64,000 nt of DNA from Paenibacillus sp. NFR01 (GCF_900111565.1 NZ_FOIK01000001.1:2139309-2203308); one strand, 5' to 3'; counted from the first letter of the stretch, positions 32,586 to 39,976 are shown. Notes: a model not told the origin generated them from the sequence alone. A program made the numbers and translations.

Positions 32586-33110
32586 TTATTTTTGTAGCGC
32601 AGCGAGTTGGGCGTCCAGATCGGCAAGCTGCTGCTGCAGTGCTGCCAGATCTTCTTTTTGCTTGCTCAAATTCAATTTCAAGTTATCGAGGAATTGCTTG
32701 CGAGCCGCTTCATCAGTTGTTCCAATTGATTTATCATACTGATCTTGGGCTTTTGGGATGTAAGTCTCTTCATAGAGTTTTACACCGCCTTTGGCTTCAT
32801 TAATCTTACTTTCAATTGCGGTCCGTTGCACAATTAATTCGTCATACAAACCATTGGAAAGCACCTCTGCCCCCACTATTATCTTCTTCCCTTCTATCGA
32901 TAAAGTAGCTCCAGTAGCCGCGGCGACAGCGCGAACTGGCGCATAGGCAGTACCGTTTATAACAACCGCATCAGCAACTTTTACTCCCGCTTTTTCAACA
33001 GAAAACAAGCCCTGAACCTTTTTTCCAATTAAAGACGAGCTATCAGCGAAAGCTGAAACACCGCTAAATAACAGCGCACCGACGATAAGTCCCGATATAA
33101 ACTTTTTCAA
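32586..33110 (-). CDS. Exported stalk-domain (copper amine oxidase N-like) protein
   Basis: The protein has about 174 residues from TTG 33110 (AAAGGAGC seven bases upstream). A signal peptide (KKFISGLIVGALLFSGVSAFA) precedes a stalk domain with the typical VINGTAYAPVRAVAAATGATL. The second half is a long coiled coil (NLSKQKEDLAALQQQLADLDAQLAALQ). The same type of domain ends the M15 protein at 35419. It is unusual inside a tail operon and may modify the host envelope. Confidence 0.8.
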   Translation of the reverse strand: MKKFISGLIVGALLFSGVSAFADSSSLIGKKVQGLFSVEKAGVKVADAVVINGTAYAPVRAVAAATGATLSIEGKKIIVGAEVLSNGLYDELIVQRTAIESKINEAKGGVKLYEETYIPKAQDQYDKSIGTTDEAARKQFLDNLKLNLSKQKEDLAALQQQLADLDAQLAALQK

Positions 33111-33178
33111 ATCAACCGCTCCTTTGGTAAAGTTTTCTACCTGTATTATCGTCATATTTTGATAAAAGTTTCAATATG

Positions 33179-33999
33179 TCAGGTTGGAATGTTCACTTGA
33201 GCAAGAAGGTTTCCGCCTTTACTCCACAATTTTAAGTTCCTGCTGCCTGAATCAAACGTCATGTTAATTGCGAGAGAGTTTAGTTCTGCTGCCATGCTCG
33301 TCCCCGTCTCCTCACTTCGAAGCTCGCTCCATCTTTGTACGAAGGTTCCGTTATATCCACGAAGAAAAATATTCATAAATTCCATCGTCATTGCGCTGCT
33401 TCCGTTCAAGTAAAAACCCGGATCCATCATGAGCATATAGGTATACCCGCTACCATTTGAGAAACGAAACTCCGAAGCATCATTAGCTCCGTAAGAACGA
33501 ATTTCGATCCCTTTGTTTGCGGAAGACCACACGGAAAACGTTCTATTTGAGCTACTCATTTCAGCTCGCGGATAATTACCTGGCTCCGACGTTTGGATGA
33601 GGGCCCCCGTTACATTACCGCCCAGTATTGTAGACGCTGAAATCTGCCCGGAGAATGATCCGCTCGCCGCCTGAAGTGCCCCGGAGAACGTCCCTGTGAC
33701 TGCCTGAAGGGCGCCGGCAAAGGTACCTGTCGCGGCGACAAGTGCTCCCGAAAAGGTTCCACCCGCTGCCTCCAGCACGCCGGCAAATTTCAACTTGTTA
33801 GTCTGGGCGTCGAAGTAGAGAGACGATTGACCATTAACCCGCCAATCCATGACATCCGAGTTCAGCGTCAGGTCGCTCTTGCCGTCGCTGCGCTGGATCT
33901 TCAACCCGTAATCCGGTGAGACACTGAGGCCGAAGTAATTGCGCCCCTGCTTTACCGCCGTTTTGTTCAGGTTATCAATCGCCGTCGTCAACGCCCCGG
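33179..33999 (-). pseudogene. Phage tail protein, N-terminus removed by deletion
   Basis: The preserved C-terminal part has about 270 residues: YFGLSVSPDYGLKIQRSDGKSDLTLNSDVM and then repeats GTFSGALQAATG-like, ending LKLWSKGGNLLAQVN. No plausible start exists at its 5' end; the frame is open to a stop (TAG) within the integrase remnant beyond 33999. TTG 33991 has no ribosome binding site. The usual protein of this tail position is much longer, so the deletion that cut the integrase removed its first part. Confidence 0.8.
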
Positions 34000-34547
34000 C
34001 TACCGGGAATTCGCTTTGCTACTTTGAAGGTAGTCGCTTACGGATTGACGAGAATATTTCCCGTACTGTGAACGGCGAGGCAGTAATCACAGGAACCAAG
34101 AATGACGCATCCGACGATTATGTCGATATGCCCGCCTGGTATATGGACGAGCTGGCTGCTCACGTTCGGGAGCTGAAAAAGTTGAAAATGAAGATCCGGG
34201 ATAAGTGGCAAGGCGGCGAGCGTAACTTTGTTTTTCATTCAGGATTTGGAAAACCGTATTACCATACAACGCCGACTCAACGTTGGAAAGATTGGTGCGA
34301 ACGCAATGGATTCCGAAACGTATCTTTACACGGGCTAAGACACACGAATGCGACATACCTTCTGGGTAGCGGAGCCTCAATAAAAGAAATTCAGCATCGA
34401 CTTCGCCACTCAACTTCGCAGGTAACAATCAACACTTATGCCCATGTTACAAAGAAACTCAGCAAGCGTACTATTTCGCAGCTAGACAAATTTGATCCGA
34501 ATGTTCGTCCCCAATCCGTCCCCAACGCCCAAAAAGACGTTAAGTAG
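34000..34547 (+). pseudogene. int: Tyrosine integrase, C-terminal half only
   Basis: Recognisable sequence starts at about 34000 (CYFEGSRLRIDENISRTVNGEAVITGTKND). It keeps the catalytic-domain Lys hairpin, HGLRHT with the second Arg, HRLRHS and the Tyr in INTYAHVTKK. The arm- and core-binding domains and the first catalytic Arg are gone. It reads towards the right attachment repeat, 80 bases away. The upstream part of the frame is antisense to the tail relic, showing a deletion junction at about 33,998-34,010. It cannot be active alone. Confidence 0.88.
34506..34524 (+). repeat. End-proximal repeat, possible integrase arm site (right)
   Basis: CGTCCCCAATCCGTCCCCA lies within the last codons of the integrase remnant. 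It matches 21046-21064 in 18 of 19 bases, in the same orientation. Confidence 0.5.
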
Positions 34548-34591
34548 ACTTTAGTATGGCTAAACAAATTCCTCTCGGACAAAAAGAAAAA

Positions 34592-34610
34592 CCCCTTATA
34601 CATCAAGGGA
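34592..34610 (-). terminator. Phage-supplied terminator for the tRNA and integrase
   Basis: CCCCTT (34592-34597) and AAGGGA (34605-34610) pair around a 7-base loop. In the minus direction TTTTTCTTTTT follows. It now ends tRNA-Leu transcription in place of the displaced native terminator. Confidence 0.75.
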
Positions 34611-34627
34611 TTTCACTTTAACATATA

Positions 34628-34684
34628 ATGCCGAGGACGGGGGTCGAACCCGTACGATGGTCACCCATCGCAGGATTTTAAGTC
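34628..34684 (-). repeat. Right attachment repeat (attR)
   Basis: It is identical to 20874-20930 over 57 bases and lies within the intact tRNA-Leu gene. The phage copy restores the tRNA 3' end. Confidence 0.95.
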
Positions 34685-34714
34685 CTGTGCGTCTGCCTAT
34701 TCCGCCACCCCGGC
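34629..34714 (-). tRNA. tRNA-Leu (UAA)
   Basis: The gene has 86 nt. The acceptor stem is GCCGGGG/CCTCGGC with discriminator A. The anticodon loop CTTAAAA carries anticodon TAA, and there is a long class II variable arm (GATGGGTGACCATC). The CCA end is not encoded. It is the prophage attachment gene. Confidence 0.97.
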
Positions 34715-34806
34715 ACGTAACCGCGTAGTTAACGCGACAAGCAATATCATACCATGGTTTTAAACTTGGTGCAATCCTCTTTTATCCATGGCGGACAGGA
34801 ATAAAA

Positions 34807-34839
34807 AAGCCCGGACCGGCCTAAAGCCGGTGCGGGCTT
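34807..34839 (-). terminator. Terminator of the WGxxGxxG gene
   Basis: AAGCCCG (34807-34813) pairs with CGGGCTT (34833-34839) with an inner ACCGGC/GCCGGT stem. In the minus direction TTTTTTAT follows. Confidence 0.9.
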
Positions 34840-34854
34840 CCCTGACACGCGCGG

Positions 34855-35340
34855 TTAGCGGCGTTCGCTGCTGCGGTTACGCATGCCGGCCAAACCGATA
34901 AGCCCGATCAGACCGAGCCAGCCCCAGTTGCCATTGTTGTTATCGTTGTCGTTGTTGGCCGTGGTGCTCGTTGCCCGGTACCGTCCGGTAGGGGTAGCAT
35001 TCGAAAGCGGAGACACCGTACTGTTATCGTTCCGGTAGTTGTTTGTACGGTAGTTGTCGGTACGGACTTTATCGTCCATGATGTTTTCGGTCTTGCGCAC
35101 CGTTCCCGTCATTGTGTTGGTCATATCTCTGCCTGCCTGATTGACCATGCGATCCATGTAGTTGTTGGTATCCATGTTGCCGACTCTGTCATTCGTGTAC
35201 GTTGGAGCTGGGGCATTGCGTGTTGTCATTCCGCCACTTCCGCCCATAGACATCCCCGACGCATTTTCCGCAAAACCGACGCCCAGAATACTCATGGACA
35301 AAACCGTGCCGCAAGCCAGACTTGTAAGCAGCTTATTCAA
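34855..35340 (-). CDS. Exported WGxxGxxG-type protein
   Basis: The protein has 161 residues from TTG 35340, eight bases after GAGGAGG. A signal peptide (LTSLACGTVLSMSILGVGFA) is followed by a Met/Gly-rich and then an Asn/Asp/Thr-rich low-complexity body. The end is a C-terminal anchor-like segment NWGWLGLIGLIGLAGMRNRSSERR-type (WGWLGLIGLIGLAG, then basic residues). This tripartite end is that of the WGxxGxxG-CTERM group. Its function is unknown; it is likely membrane-attached outside the cell. Confidence 0.8.
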   Translation of the reverse strand: MNKLLTSLACGTVLSMSILGVGFAENASGMSMGGSGGMTTRNAPAPTYTNDRVGNMDTNNYMDRMVNQAGRDMTNTMTGTVRKTENIMDDKVRTDNYRTNNYRNDNSTVSPLSNATPTGRYRATSTTANNDNDNNNGNWGWLGLIGLIGLAGMRNRSSERR

Positions 35341-35418
35341 GTGTCATGCCTCCTCTGAAGTTGTGGTTGATCGCAAATAATTTCCCCACAAGAAGCATCC
35401 CCTATACCCGGTAAACAT

Positions 35419-36105
35419 TTAATCCGTAACCAGCTTTACCGTCTTCGTTGCCGCGTCATACGTCACCTTGGCGCCCAATGCCTCGGCGACGGCCCGCACC
35501 GGCGCATACGCCGTACCGTCCTCCAGATACCCATCGGCAATTTTTTGCCCATTCAGAGTGATTAGCAGCTTGGTTCCCCCCTCGCTATCCGAAGGCGTAC
35601 CGTTGATTCTGGCCAAAGCATCCTTGACCTGCTGGACGGTAGGCAGTTTGCCGCTCTTCAATTGATTAATCGAAAGCCCAAAGTTATTCTCCAGATGCGA
35701 ATAGTCCTTAAAGGAGGTCCAGTCTCCGCCCCATTCAAACCCAAGCTGCTTCGCCTCATACGCAACTTCTTGCCAGTCGGCGGTCTTATCGCGGTCCCCA
35801 TCCCGTGACGTATCCCAGGACAGGTTGGTTCCGTCCGGCAGCAGCAGTGCGAAATCAATCGCCAGCCCGTAATTATGGTAACTCTCGCCGCCGCGCGCGT
35901 TGGTCACGATAGGGCCCTTTTTCGTCCGTCCCTGGGCATACAGCGCGTTTTGCTCGGCAATCGTTCGCAGTCCCTGGGTTATCATTATCGGTACGCCTCT
36001 GGCATAGCTGCGCTGAATCAGCGCTCCTGCCGCAGCAAGCACGACGGGATGAAGCCCGCCCAGCCAGCCGGAGGATTTGCTTTTGACCTGATCCAAAGTC
36101 AGCAT
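35419..36105 (-). CDS. M15-type peptidase with C-terminal stalk domain
   Basis: The protein has 228 residues. Its first 150 are closely similar to the prophage endolysin (VKSKS, PIMITQGLRTIAEQ, YAQGRT, VTNARGGESYHNYGLAIDF, EWGGDWTSFKDYSH). The putative zinc ligands are in SYHNYGLAIDF and YSHLENN. The C-terminus (TAYAPVRAVAEALGAKVTYDAATKTVKL) is a stalk domain in place of the endolysin's own tail. There is no signal peptide and no holin next to it. GGGGGTGA precedes the ATG. It is probably a domesticated endolysin from an older phage. Confidence 0.88.
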   Translation of the reverse strand: MLTLDQVKSKSSGWLGGLHPVVLAAAGALIQRSYARGVPIMITQGLRTIAEQNALYAQGRTKKGPIVTNARGGESYHNYGLAIDFALLLPDGTNLSWDTSRDGDRDKTADWQEVAYEAKQLGFEWGGDWTSFKDYSHLENNFGLSINQLKSGKLPTVQQVKDALARINGTPSDSEGGTKLLITLNGQKIADGYLEDGTAYAPVRAVAEALGAKVTYDAATKTVKLVTD

Positions 36106-36275
36106 CCAATCACCCCCTGGTGTATTAAATGCCTTTCGCGGAGGCCTTGCCTGTACGCTTTTCCCGGATTAAAGCAGCCACCAACAGGCCGATTCTTGTA
36201 TCCTTCTTCCTTCAAAAAGCCATACTAGCATGTGAACCGCATTGCATCCAATCCACCCGGACGGAGGTTACACCC

Positions 36276-36437
36276 ATGGACATTCACAGCGACAGCTATA
36301 AAATTGCAGGGTTCAGCAACACGGACGAAGCCGTAGAGGTGATCCGCAAAGCGGAACAGGAGCTGGCCCGGCTGAGCGGTGACAAGGAGCTCACACTGAT
36401 CGCTTACGAGAAAACGACGTCCGAAACGCAAGGCTAA
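36276..36437 (+). CDS. 53-residue small protein
   Basis: The protein reads DIHSDSYKIAGFSNTDEAVEVIRKAEQELARLSG... and is soluble, acidic and helical. GGAGG lies eight bases before the ATG. It converges with the YolD-like gene and shares its terminator. It has no recognised family. Confidence 0.6.
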   Translation: MDIHSDSYKIAGFSNTDEAVEVIRKAEQELARLSGDKELTLIAYEKTTSETQG

Positions 36438-36444
36438 CGCCGCT

Positions 36445-36482
36445 CCCCCGCCAAACAAGCCTAGAATAGGCTCAGGCGGGGG
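36445..36482. terminator. Bidirectional terminator
   Basis: CCCCCGCC (36445-36452) pairs with GGCGGGGG (36475-36482), with an inner AGCC/GGCT. It includes the stop codon of the YolD-like gene. Confidence 0.7.
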
Positions 36483-36807
36483 TTATTTCCACGATGCTGT
36501 CCACGCTGATCCACCGGTAGTCCTCCCGCCACTGCAGCTTCACTTCCCGGGAGTGGGTATGAATCGAAGTCACGAAACCGCTGAGCGTCTTCTGATGGCC
36601 TCCGTCACGCAGCACCACCCTTATCCGGGCGTGGGTCCGCAAGGACATGCCCAGCATCCGTTCAATCTCCTCCAGCTTGGTTTCATCCGTTACGGGCGGT
36701 CCGGACGGATCCGTTTCAAGCATGGTTTTGAAAATCTCCAGTTTATGCTCCGGAAGCATCATCCGGCTGCCGTCCCACGGACTGCCGGTTCCTGCTCTTT
36801 TCACCAT
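36472..36807 (-). CDS. YolD-like protein under SOS control
   Basis: The protein has 111 residues from ATG 36807 (AGGAGGAG five bases upstream). The N-terminal GSPWDGSRMMLPEHKLEI and the later beta-rich RIRVVLRDGGHQKTLSGFVTSI... are typical of YolD-like proteins. In Bacillus these accompany UvrX/YqjW Y-family polymerases and are LexA-controlled. No polymerase gene is next to it here. The perfect LexA box over its promoter start supports a role in the damage response. Confidence 0.85.
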   Translation of the reverse strand: MVKRAGTGSPWDGSRMMLPEHKLEIFKTMLETDPSGPPVTDETKLEEIERMLGMSLRTHARIRVVLRDGGHQKTLSGFVTSIHTHSREVKLQWREDYRWISVDSIVEITPA

Positions 36808-36853
36808 ATCCGCTCCTCCTGCATCTTTTTTTCTCGAAGCGCCCTTTACTTTG

Positions 36854-36897
36854 CGAACGTATGTTTGTATTATAGTCATGAGGGTTTTATTTCGCAA
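36854..36897 (-). promoter_or_regulatory. LexA-controlled promoter of the YolD-like gene
   Basis: TTGCGA (36897-36892), 17 bases, and TATAAT (36874-36869) form the minus-strand promoter. CGAACGTATGTTTG (36854-36867) fits the Bacillus LexA consensus CGAACRNRYGTTYG at every position and covers the start of transcription. Confidence 0.85.
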
Positions 36898-36931
36898 GAT
36901 GAAATTAAAGGCAATGCTTGTTTTCTCCGCA

Positions 36932-36971
36932 AAAAAAAGACACTGCCACAGATGACTGTGCGTGCCTTTTT
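36932..36971 (-). terminator. Terminator of the lipoprotein gene
   Basis: CACAG/CTGTG form the inner stem (36946-36960), flanked by CAC/GTG. In the minus direction TTTTTTTT follows. Confidence 0.8.
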
Positions 36972-36985
36972 AACGAATAACGAAA

Positions 36986-37585
36986 TTATTGCGAAGTTCC
37001 CGTATTACCGGCAGCGGCTCCGTCCGCTTCATTTCCGCTTGGGATAATATCGGTCGTGGCAGCTTCATCTTTCTCTATCAGTCCGGCGGCAACACGTGCC
37101 TCGTTCAATTTAGAGATGCCGTACAGCATGGCCACATCCGCCTGTTGGTTCATCTGGTTAAATTCATCCGCGGTCACTGTAGGGGAAGCTGCCCCTTCAG
37201 AGGCCTGCTCCTTAATCGAATATGCACTTTTGAACGCAATCATGGAGTCCCGCAGCAGCGTCTGGATATTCTCAGGCAGGTTGCTTGGCAGCTTTACTTT
37301 CTCCACCTGGTCAGCCAGATCGGTAGCGGTATCCTGGAACTTGTCCAGCGCCTTTTGCAGCTCATCGCCGGAAGCCGTTCCGGCGGAATAGGAAGCTACA
37401 GCAGCGTTAAAGTCGCTAAGCGAGGTTTTACCACGCTCATCCAGCTCGGACATATGATTGTAAAATTCCTGCACCGACTCCTGGATTTCATCCTGCGAGG
37501 CAGGCACGGATGCGCTGTTGTTACCGCATGCTGCGCTGACGATCATCATACTCATCAGCAGTCCGACAAGTAAAACCTTTTTCAT
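36986..37585 (-). CDS. Helical lipoprotein of unknown function
   Basis: The protein has 199 residues. The signal peptide ends with VSAAC (Cys20), so it is lipid-anchored outside. The mature part is almost wholly helical (ESVQEFYNHMSELDERGKTSLSDFNAAVAS...). The C-terminus is Ala/Gly-rich. GGAGGG precedes the ATG. It is divergent from the nuclease gene. Confidence 0.8.
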   Translation of the reverse strand: MKKVLLVGLLMSMMIVSAACGNNSASVPASQDEIQESVQEFYNHMSELDERGKTSLSDFNAAVASYSAGTASGDELQKALDKFQDTATDLADQVEKVKLPSNLPENIQTLLRDSMIAFKSAYSIKEQASEGAASPTVTADEFNQMNQQADVAMLYGISKLNEARVAAGLIEKDEAATTDIIPSGNEADGAAAGNTGTSQ

Positions 37586-37711
37586 ATTTATAATCCCTCC
37601 ATATTTAATAGAATAATGTCGGGATTTGTAAAGTGCAAATGAAATTAATAGTAAAATACAAAAAGCCGATGACTTCGGTTATACTGGGGAATGCCACAAA
37701 GGAGGACAGCT

Positions 37712-38149
37712 ATGAAATTCAAGAAATTAATTCCTTCCCTCATCTTTATTGCTTTGCTTGTATTTGCCGCCTATTATTTCGAAGAGCAGAACCCTGCGGA
37801 TCAAACGCCGCCAACGTCTGGCGGTAAAGTTGTCCAAATCGATTTTCCGGAGGACCGCTATCCCGAAACGGCCAAACATATCAAGGATGCCATCAAGGGC
37901 GGGGAATCGGCCATCTGTACCATCAACCGGGAGGATGCGGACGAGAACCGTAAAGCATCGCTTAAAGACGTTCCCACCAAAAAAGGGTATGACCGCGACG
38001 AATGGCCGATGGCGATGTGCGCCGAAGGCGGTGCAGGCGCCGATATCGAATACATAACGCCCGCCGATAACCGCGGGGCGGGAAGCTGGGTAGGCAATCA
38101 GCTCGAAGGCTACGCCGATGGCACCCGGGTTGAGTTTATGTTCAAGTAA
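37712..38149 (+). CDS. NucA/NucB-type deoxyribonuclease
   Basis: The protein has 145 residues with an N-terminal membrane or signal segment ([18 protein letters not shown]). The NucB domain carries [27 protein letters not shown] and the catalytic-region [22 protein letters not shown]-like residues ([10 protein letters not shown]) follow. AAAGGAGGA precedes the ATG by six bases. NucB of Bacillus is exported during sporulation and degrades DNA from the mother cell. There is a single terminator after it. Confidence 0.92.
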   Translation: MKFKKLIPSLIFIALLVFAAYYFEEQNPADQTPPTSGGKVVQIDFPEDRYPETAKHIKDAIKGGESAICTINREDADENRKASLKDVPTKKGYDRDEWPMAMCAEGGAGADIEYITPADNRGAGSWVGNQLEGYADGTRVEFMFK

Positions 38150-38154
38150 TGAAA

Positions 38155-38191
38155 AGGCAGACGCCCCGGAATGACTTCCGGAGGTCTGCCT
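38155..38191 (+). terminator. Terminator of the nuclease gene
   Basis: AGGCAGAC (38155-38162) pairs with GTCTGCCT (38184-38191), with inner CCGGAA/TTCCGG. Usable in both directions. Confidence 0.85.
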
Positions 38192-38204
38192 TTGGCTGTC
38201 AATC

Positions 38205-38351
38205 TTAGAAGCACCAAGCTCTCAGGATGATGACCAGCAGAATGAACAGAACCAGAATCGCGCCAGTCGAAGTAAAAGGGCTTACTACCGGAGCAACCGG
38301 ATGAGAGTCATTTACTCCGCCGACATTATTACAGCCGCAACCGTATGCCAT
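38205..38351 (-). CDS. YjcZ-family sporulation protein
   Basis: The protein has 48 residues: a Gly/Cys-rich start (AYGCGCNNVGG), a polar stretch, then one membrane segment GAILVLFILLVIILRAW. This matches the small YjcZ family of sporulating Bacillales. GGGGAGG lies nine bases before the ATG. Its localisation to forespore or coat membranes is inferred from the family. Confidence 0.82.
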   Translation of the reverse strand: MAYGCGCNNVGGVNDSHPVAPVVSPFTSTGAILVLFILLVIILRAWCF

Positions 38352-38541
38352 AATCAAATTCCTCCCCTTGAAATGTTGAAGTTTGAATACAACACAGCAT
38401 ATGTATACGTCTAACGGGCGGTTTGGGCCAAAAGGCAAACAATCCCGTTCTCCTCCCGGGAGCGTTGCGGAAATAATGGCTCTCATATTCCCCAAACCGG
38501 GCGGGGATAATAAAGCCATCAAAGATTGCAGGGGGCGCGAT

Positions 38542-38700
38542 ATGGAAGCCTTACAAGTCATCCGTTTATTATTGGCCCATCCGGATTACAGCGTAGATGC
38601 CGTCCACCCCGAAACGCCAGATTTTGTAGGTATCGCAGCCATTGAGGTCGATCATGAGACAAAGACCTTTTCCATCCTGCTGCAGGAACCACCCGAGTGA
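38542..38700 (+). CDS. 52-residue small protein
   Basis: The protein reads EALQVIRLLLAHPDYSVDAVHPETPDFVGIAAIEVDHETKTFSILLQEPPE. It is acidic and soluble. AGGGGG lies six bases before the ATG, preferred over upstream in-frame ATGs without such a site. No family is recognised. The region 38352-38541 before it carries only the divergent starts. Confidence 0.5.
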   Translation: MEALQVIRLLLAHPDYSVDAVHPETPDFVGIAAIEVDHETKTFSILLQEPPE

Positions 38701-38707
38701 AGAAGCT

Positions 38708-39383
38708 TTAGATTAATTCGTCTATTCCCATAAGTAGCCCAGGCGGCAGCTTATCAATTGCGGTGTACTGGATGGTCAGAGACTCCAGTTGCCTTAGCTC
38801 GCCGATTTCAGGCGGAATCTGCTTGATTCCGATCTCTTCCTTCGGTTTGAACCGGTATCCGGGTACCAGACGTTCCGAACTGCCGCATTGAATATTCAGC
38901 ACCTTTAGTTGTTGGAGTTTGCCAATCGAAGCGGGGATCTCTTCCATGTCAGCCGTCAAAATGCTCAGCCGCTCCAGCTTGCTTAAGGTGAACAGCTCTT
39001 CGGGCAAGCGGTACAGATCCTGTTCAAATATCTCCAGATCACGGAGCTCCGTCAATTCGCCGATTCGGCTAGGCAGTTCAATCAAGTGATGGCCGCTGAT
39101 ATACAGCTTATCGGTCCGATGTTTGACGGCGTCATCCAGAAGATTATCCAGCCCCCGATGGGTCTCCAGTTCCAGAAAAAGCCCGGGAATCTGCTCCATC
39201 AGCGTTTCTCCCTCTTTCTCCGTAACCTCCAGACCATATATCTGCTCATGCACCACGGAATAGAGAAAGTCTCCCCCGTTTTCCTCATAATTTTATCGCT
39301 CAGCACGAAAAAATCAGAGTTCGCATCGCCAAATCAATAATCTGCCGGTAAGCCTCATCTCTGGGGTCGGTATACAATTTCAT
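38708..39383 (-). pseudogene. Leucine-rich-repeat protein, two frameshifts near the N-terminus
   Basis: A strong start (AGGAGGAGGG, ATG 39383) encodes KLYTDPRDEAYRQIIDLAMR. The frame then shifts near 39328 to NSDFFVLSDKI and again near 39290 to YEENGGDFLYSVVHEQIYGLEV. From there an intact run leads into LRR units (ELPSRIGELTELRDLEIF, RLPEELFTLSKLERLSIL, EIPASIGKLQQLKVLNI). One extra base at each point restores a single 225-residue frame. Without that, only the part after GTG 39256 is open. It may be a relic or an assembly error. Confidence 0.75.
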
Positions 39384-39452
39384 TAAGAACCCTCCTCCTA
39401 TTCGAAACATTTCTGGCAAAAATTCGTATGTACAGCAAAGGAGTGATCTTCT

Positions 39453-39683
39453 ATGTTTGCAGGAATTTTTGCTTTGCTGCTGGGGCTATGCGTTATCGCA
39501 TTCGGCATTTATGTACGCCGCCATCCTGACTTCGCCTGGCGCATGAATGAGGGCTGGAAAGTCAAAGGCGACTCCGAACCGAGTAACGCCTATCTGGATT
39601 CCATGAAATTTTCCGGAGCAGCGACGATTGTTTTCGGCTGCGTGGTTAGTGTATTCGCATTTTTGGCAATTATTTCTGCTTGA
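39453..39683 (+). CDS. Small two-helix membrane protein (DUF6199-like)
   Basis: The protein has 76 residues with membrane segments IFALLLGLCVIAFGIYV and FSGAATIVFGCVVSVFAFLAII, joined by HPDFAWRMNEGWKVKGDSEPS. The middle sequence is typical of DUF6199. GGAGTG precedes the ATG. Function unknown. Confidence 0.75.
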   Translation: MFAGIFALLLGLCVIAFGIYVRRHPDFAWRMNEGWKVKGDSEPSNAYLDSMKFSGAATIVFGCVVSVFAFLAIISA

Positions 39684-39757
39684 TGTTTTGGAAAAAGAAT
39701 GTCACCCCTCCGTGCCTTTGTGAATAAGCTAGCGCCATATCTATTCACAGAAGGGCG

Positions 39758-39967
39758 TTGAGCAAGTTGTTCGGTAAAGATCCCGTGTATCAAATATTGA
39801 AGCTGCTGCAGGAAGACAAGGAAGTAAGCTTTCACGATGTCGGTCTGGACGAGAAGGATTTCAACATAGCGCTCCGCCATATTCATGAGGCTGGTTATGC
39901 AACCGTTGCCGGATTGCATTCCTCCGGACTCGACTACATTAAAGGGTATGAAAGACGCATAATCTAA
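39758..39967 (+). CDS. Small winged-helix-like protein
   Basis: The protein has up to 69 residues from TTG 39758, or from the TTG at 39767. The sequence KDPVYQILKLLQEDKEVSFHDVGLDEKDFNIALRHIHEAGYATVAGLHSSGLDYIKG resembles YjcQ-type winged-helix proteins ending in a 'GLDYI' strand. AGAAGGG is the ribosome binding site. A strong terminator follows. Confidence 0.65.
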   Translation: MSKLFGKDPVYQILKLLQEDKEVSFHDVGLDEKDFNIALRHIHEAGYATVAGLHSSGLDYIKGYERRII

Positions 39968-39976
39968 GCTATAAAA

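Larger units (their letters stand above)
20874..34684. mobile_element. Decayed prophage integrated in tRNA-Leu(UAA)
   Basis: The element is bounded by 57-bp perfect direct repeats (20874-20930 and 34628-34684) identical to the 3' part of a tRNA-Leu. From the right end it reads: integrase fragment pointing at its attachment site, tail genes, tail fibre, XkdX relic, holin, endolysin, then an accessory block. This is the usual phage order, except that lysogeny control, replication, packaging, head and most tail genes are missing. Several remaining genes are broken. At 13.8 kb it cannot make particles alone; excision would need an integrase from elsewhere. Confidence 0.92.
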
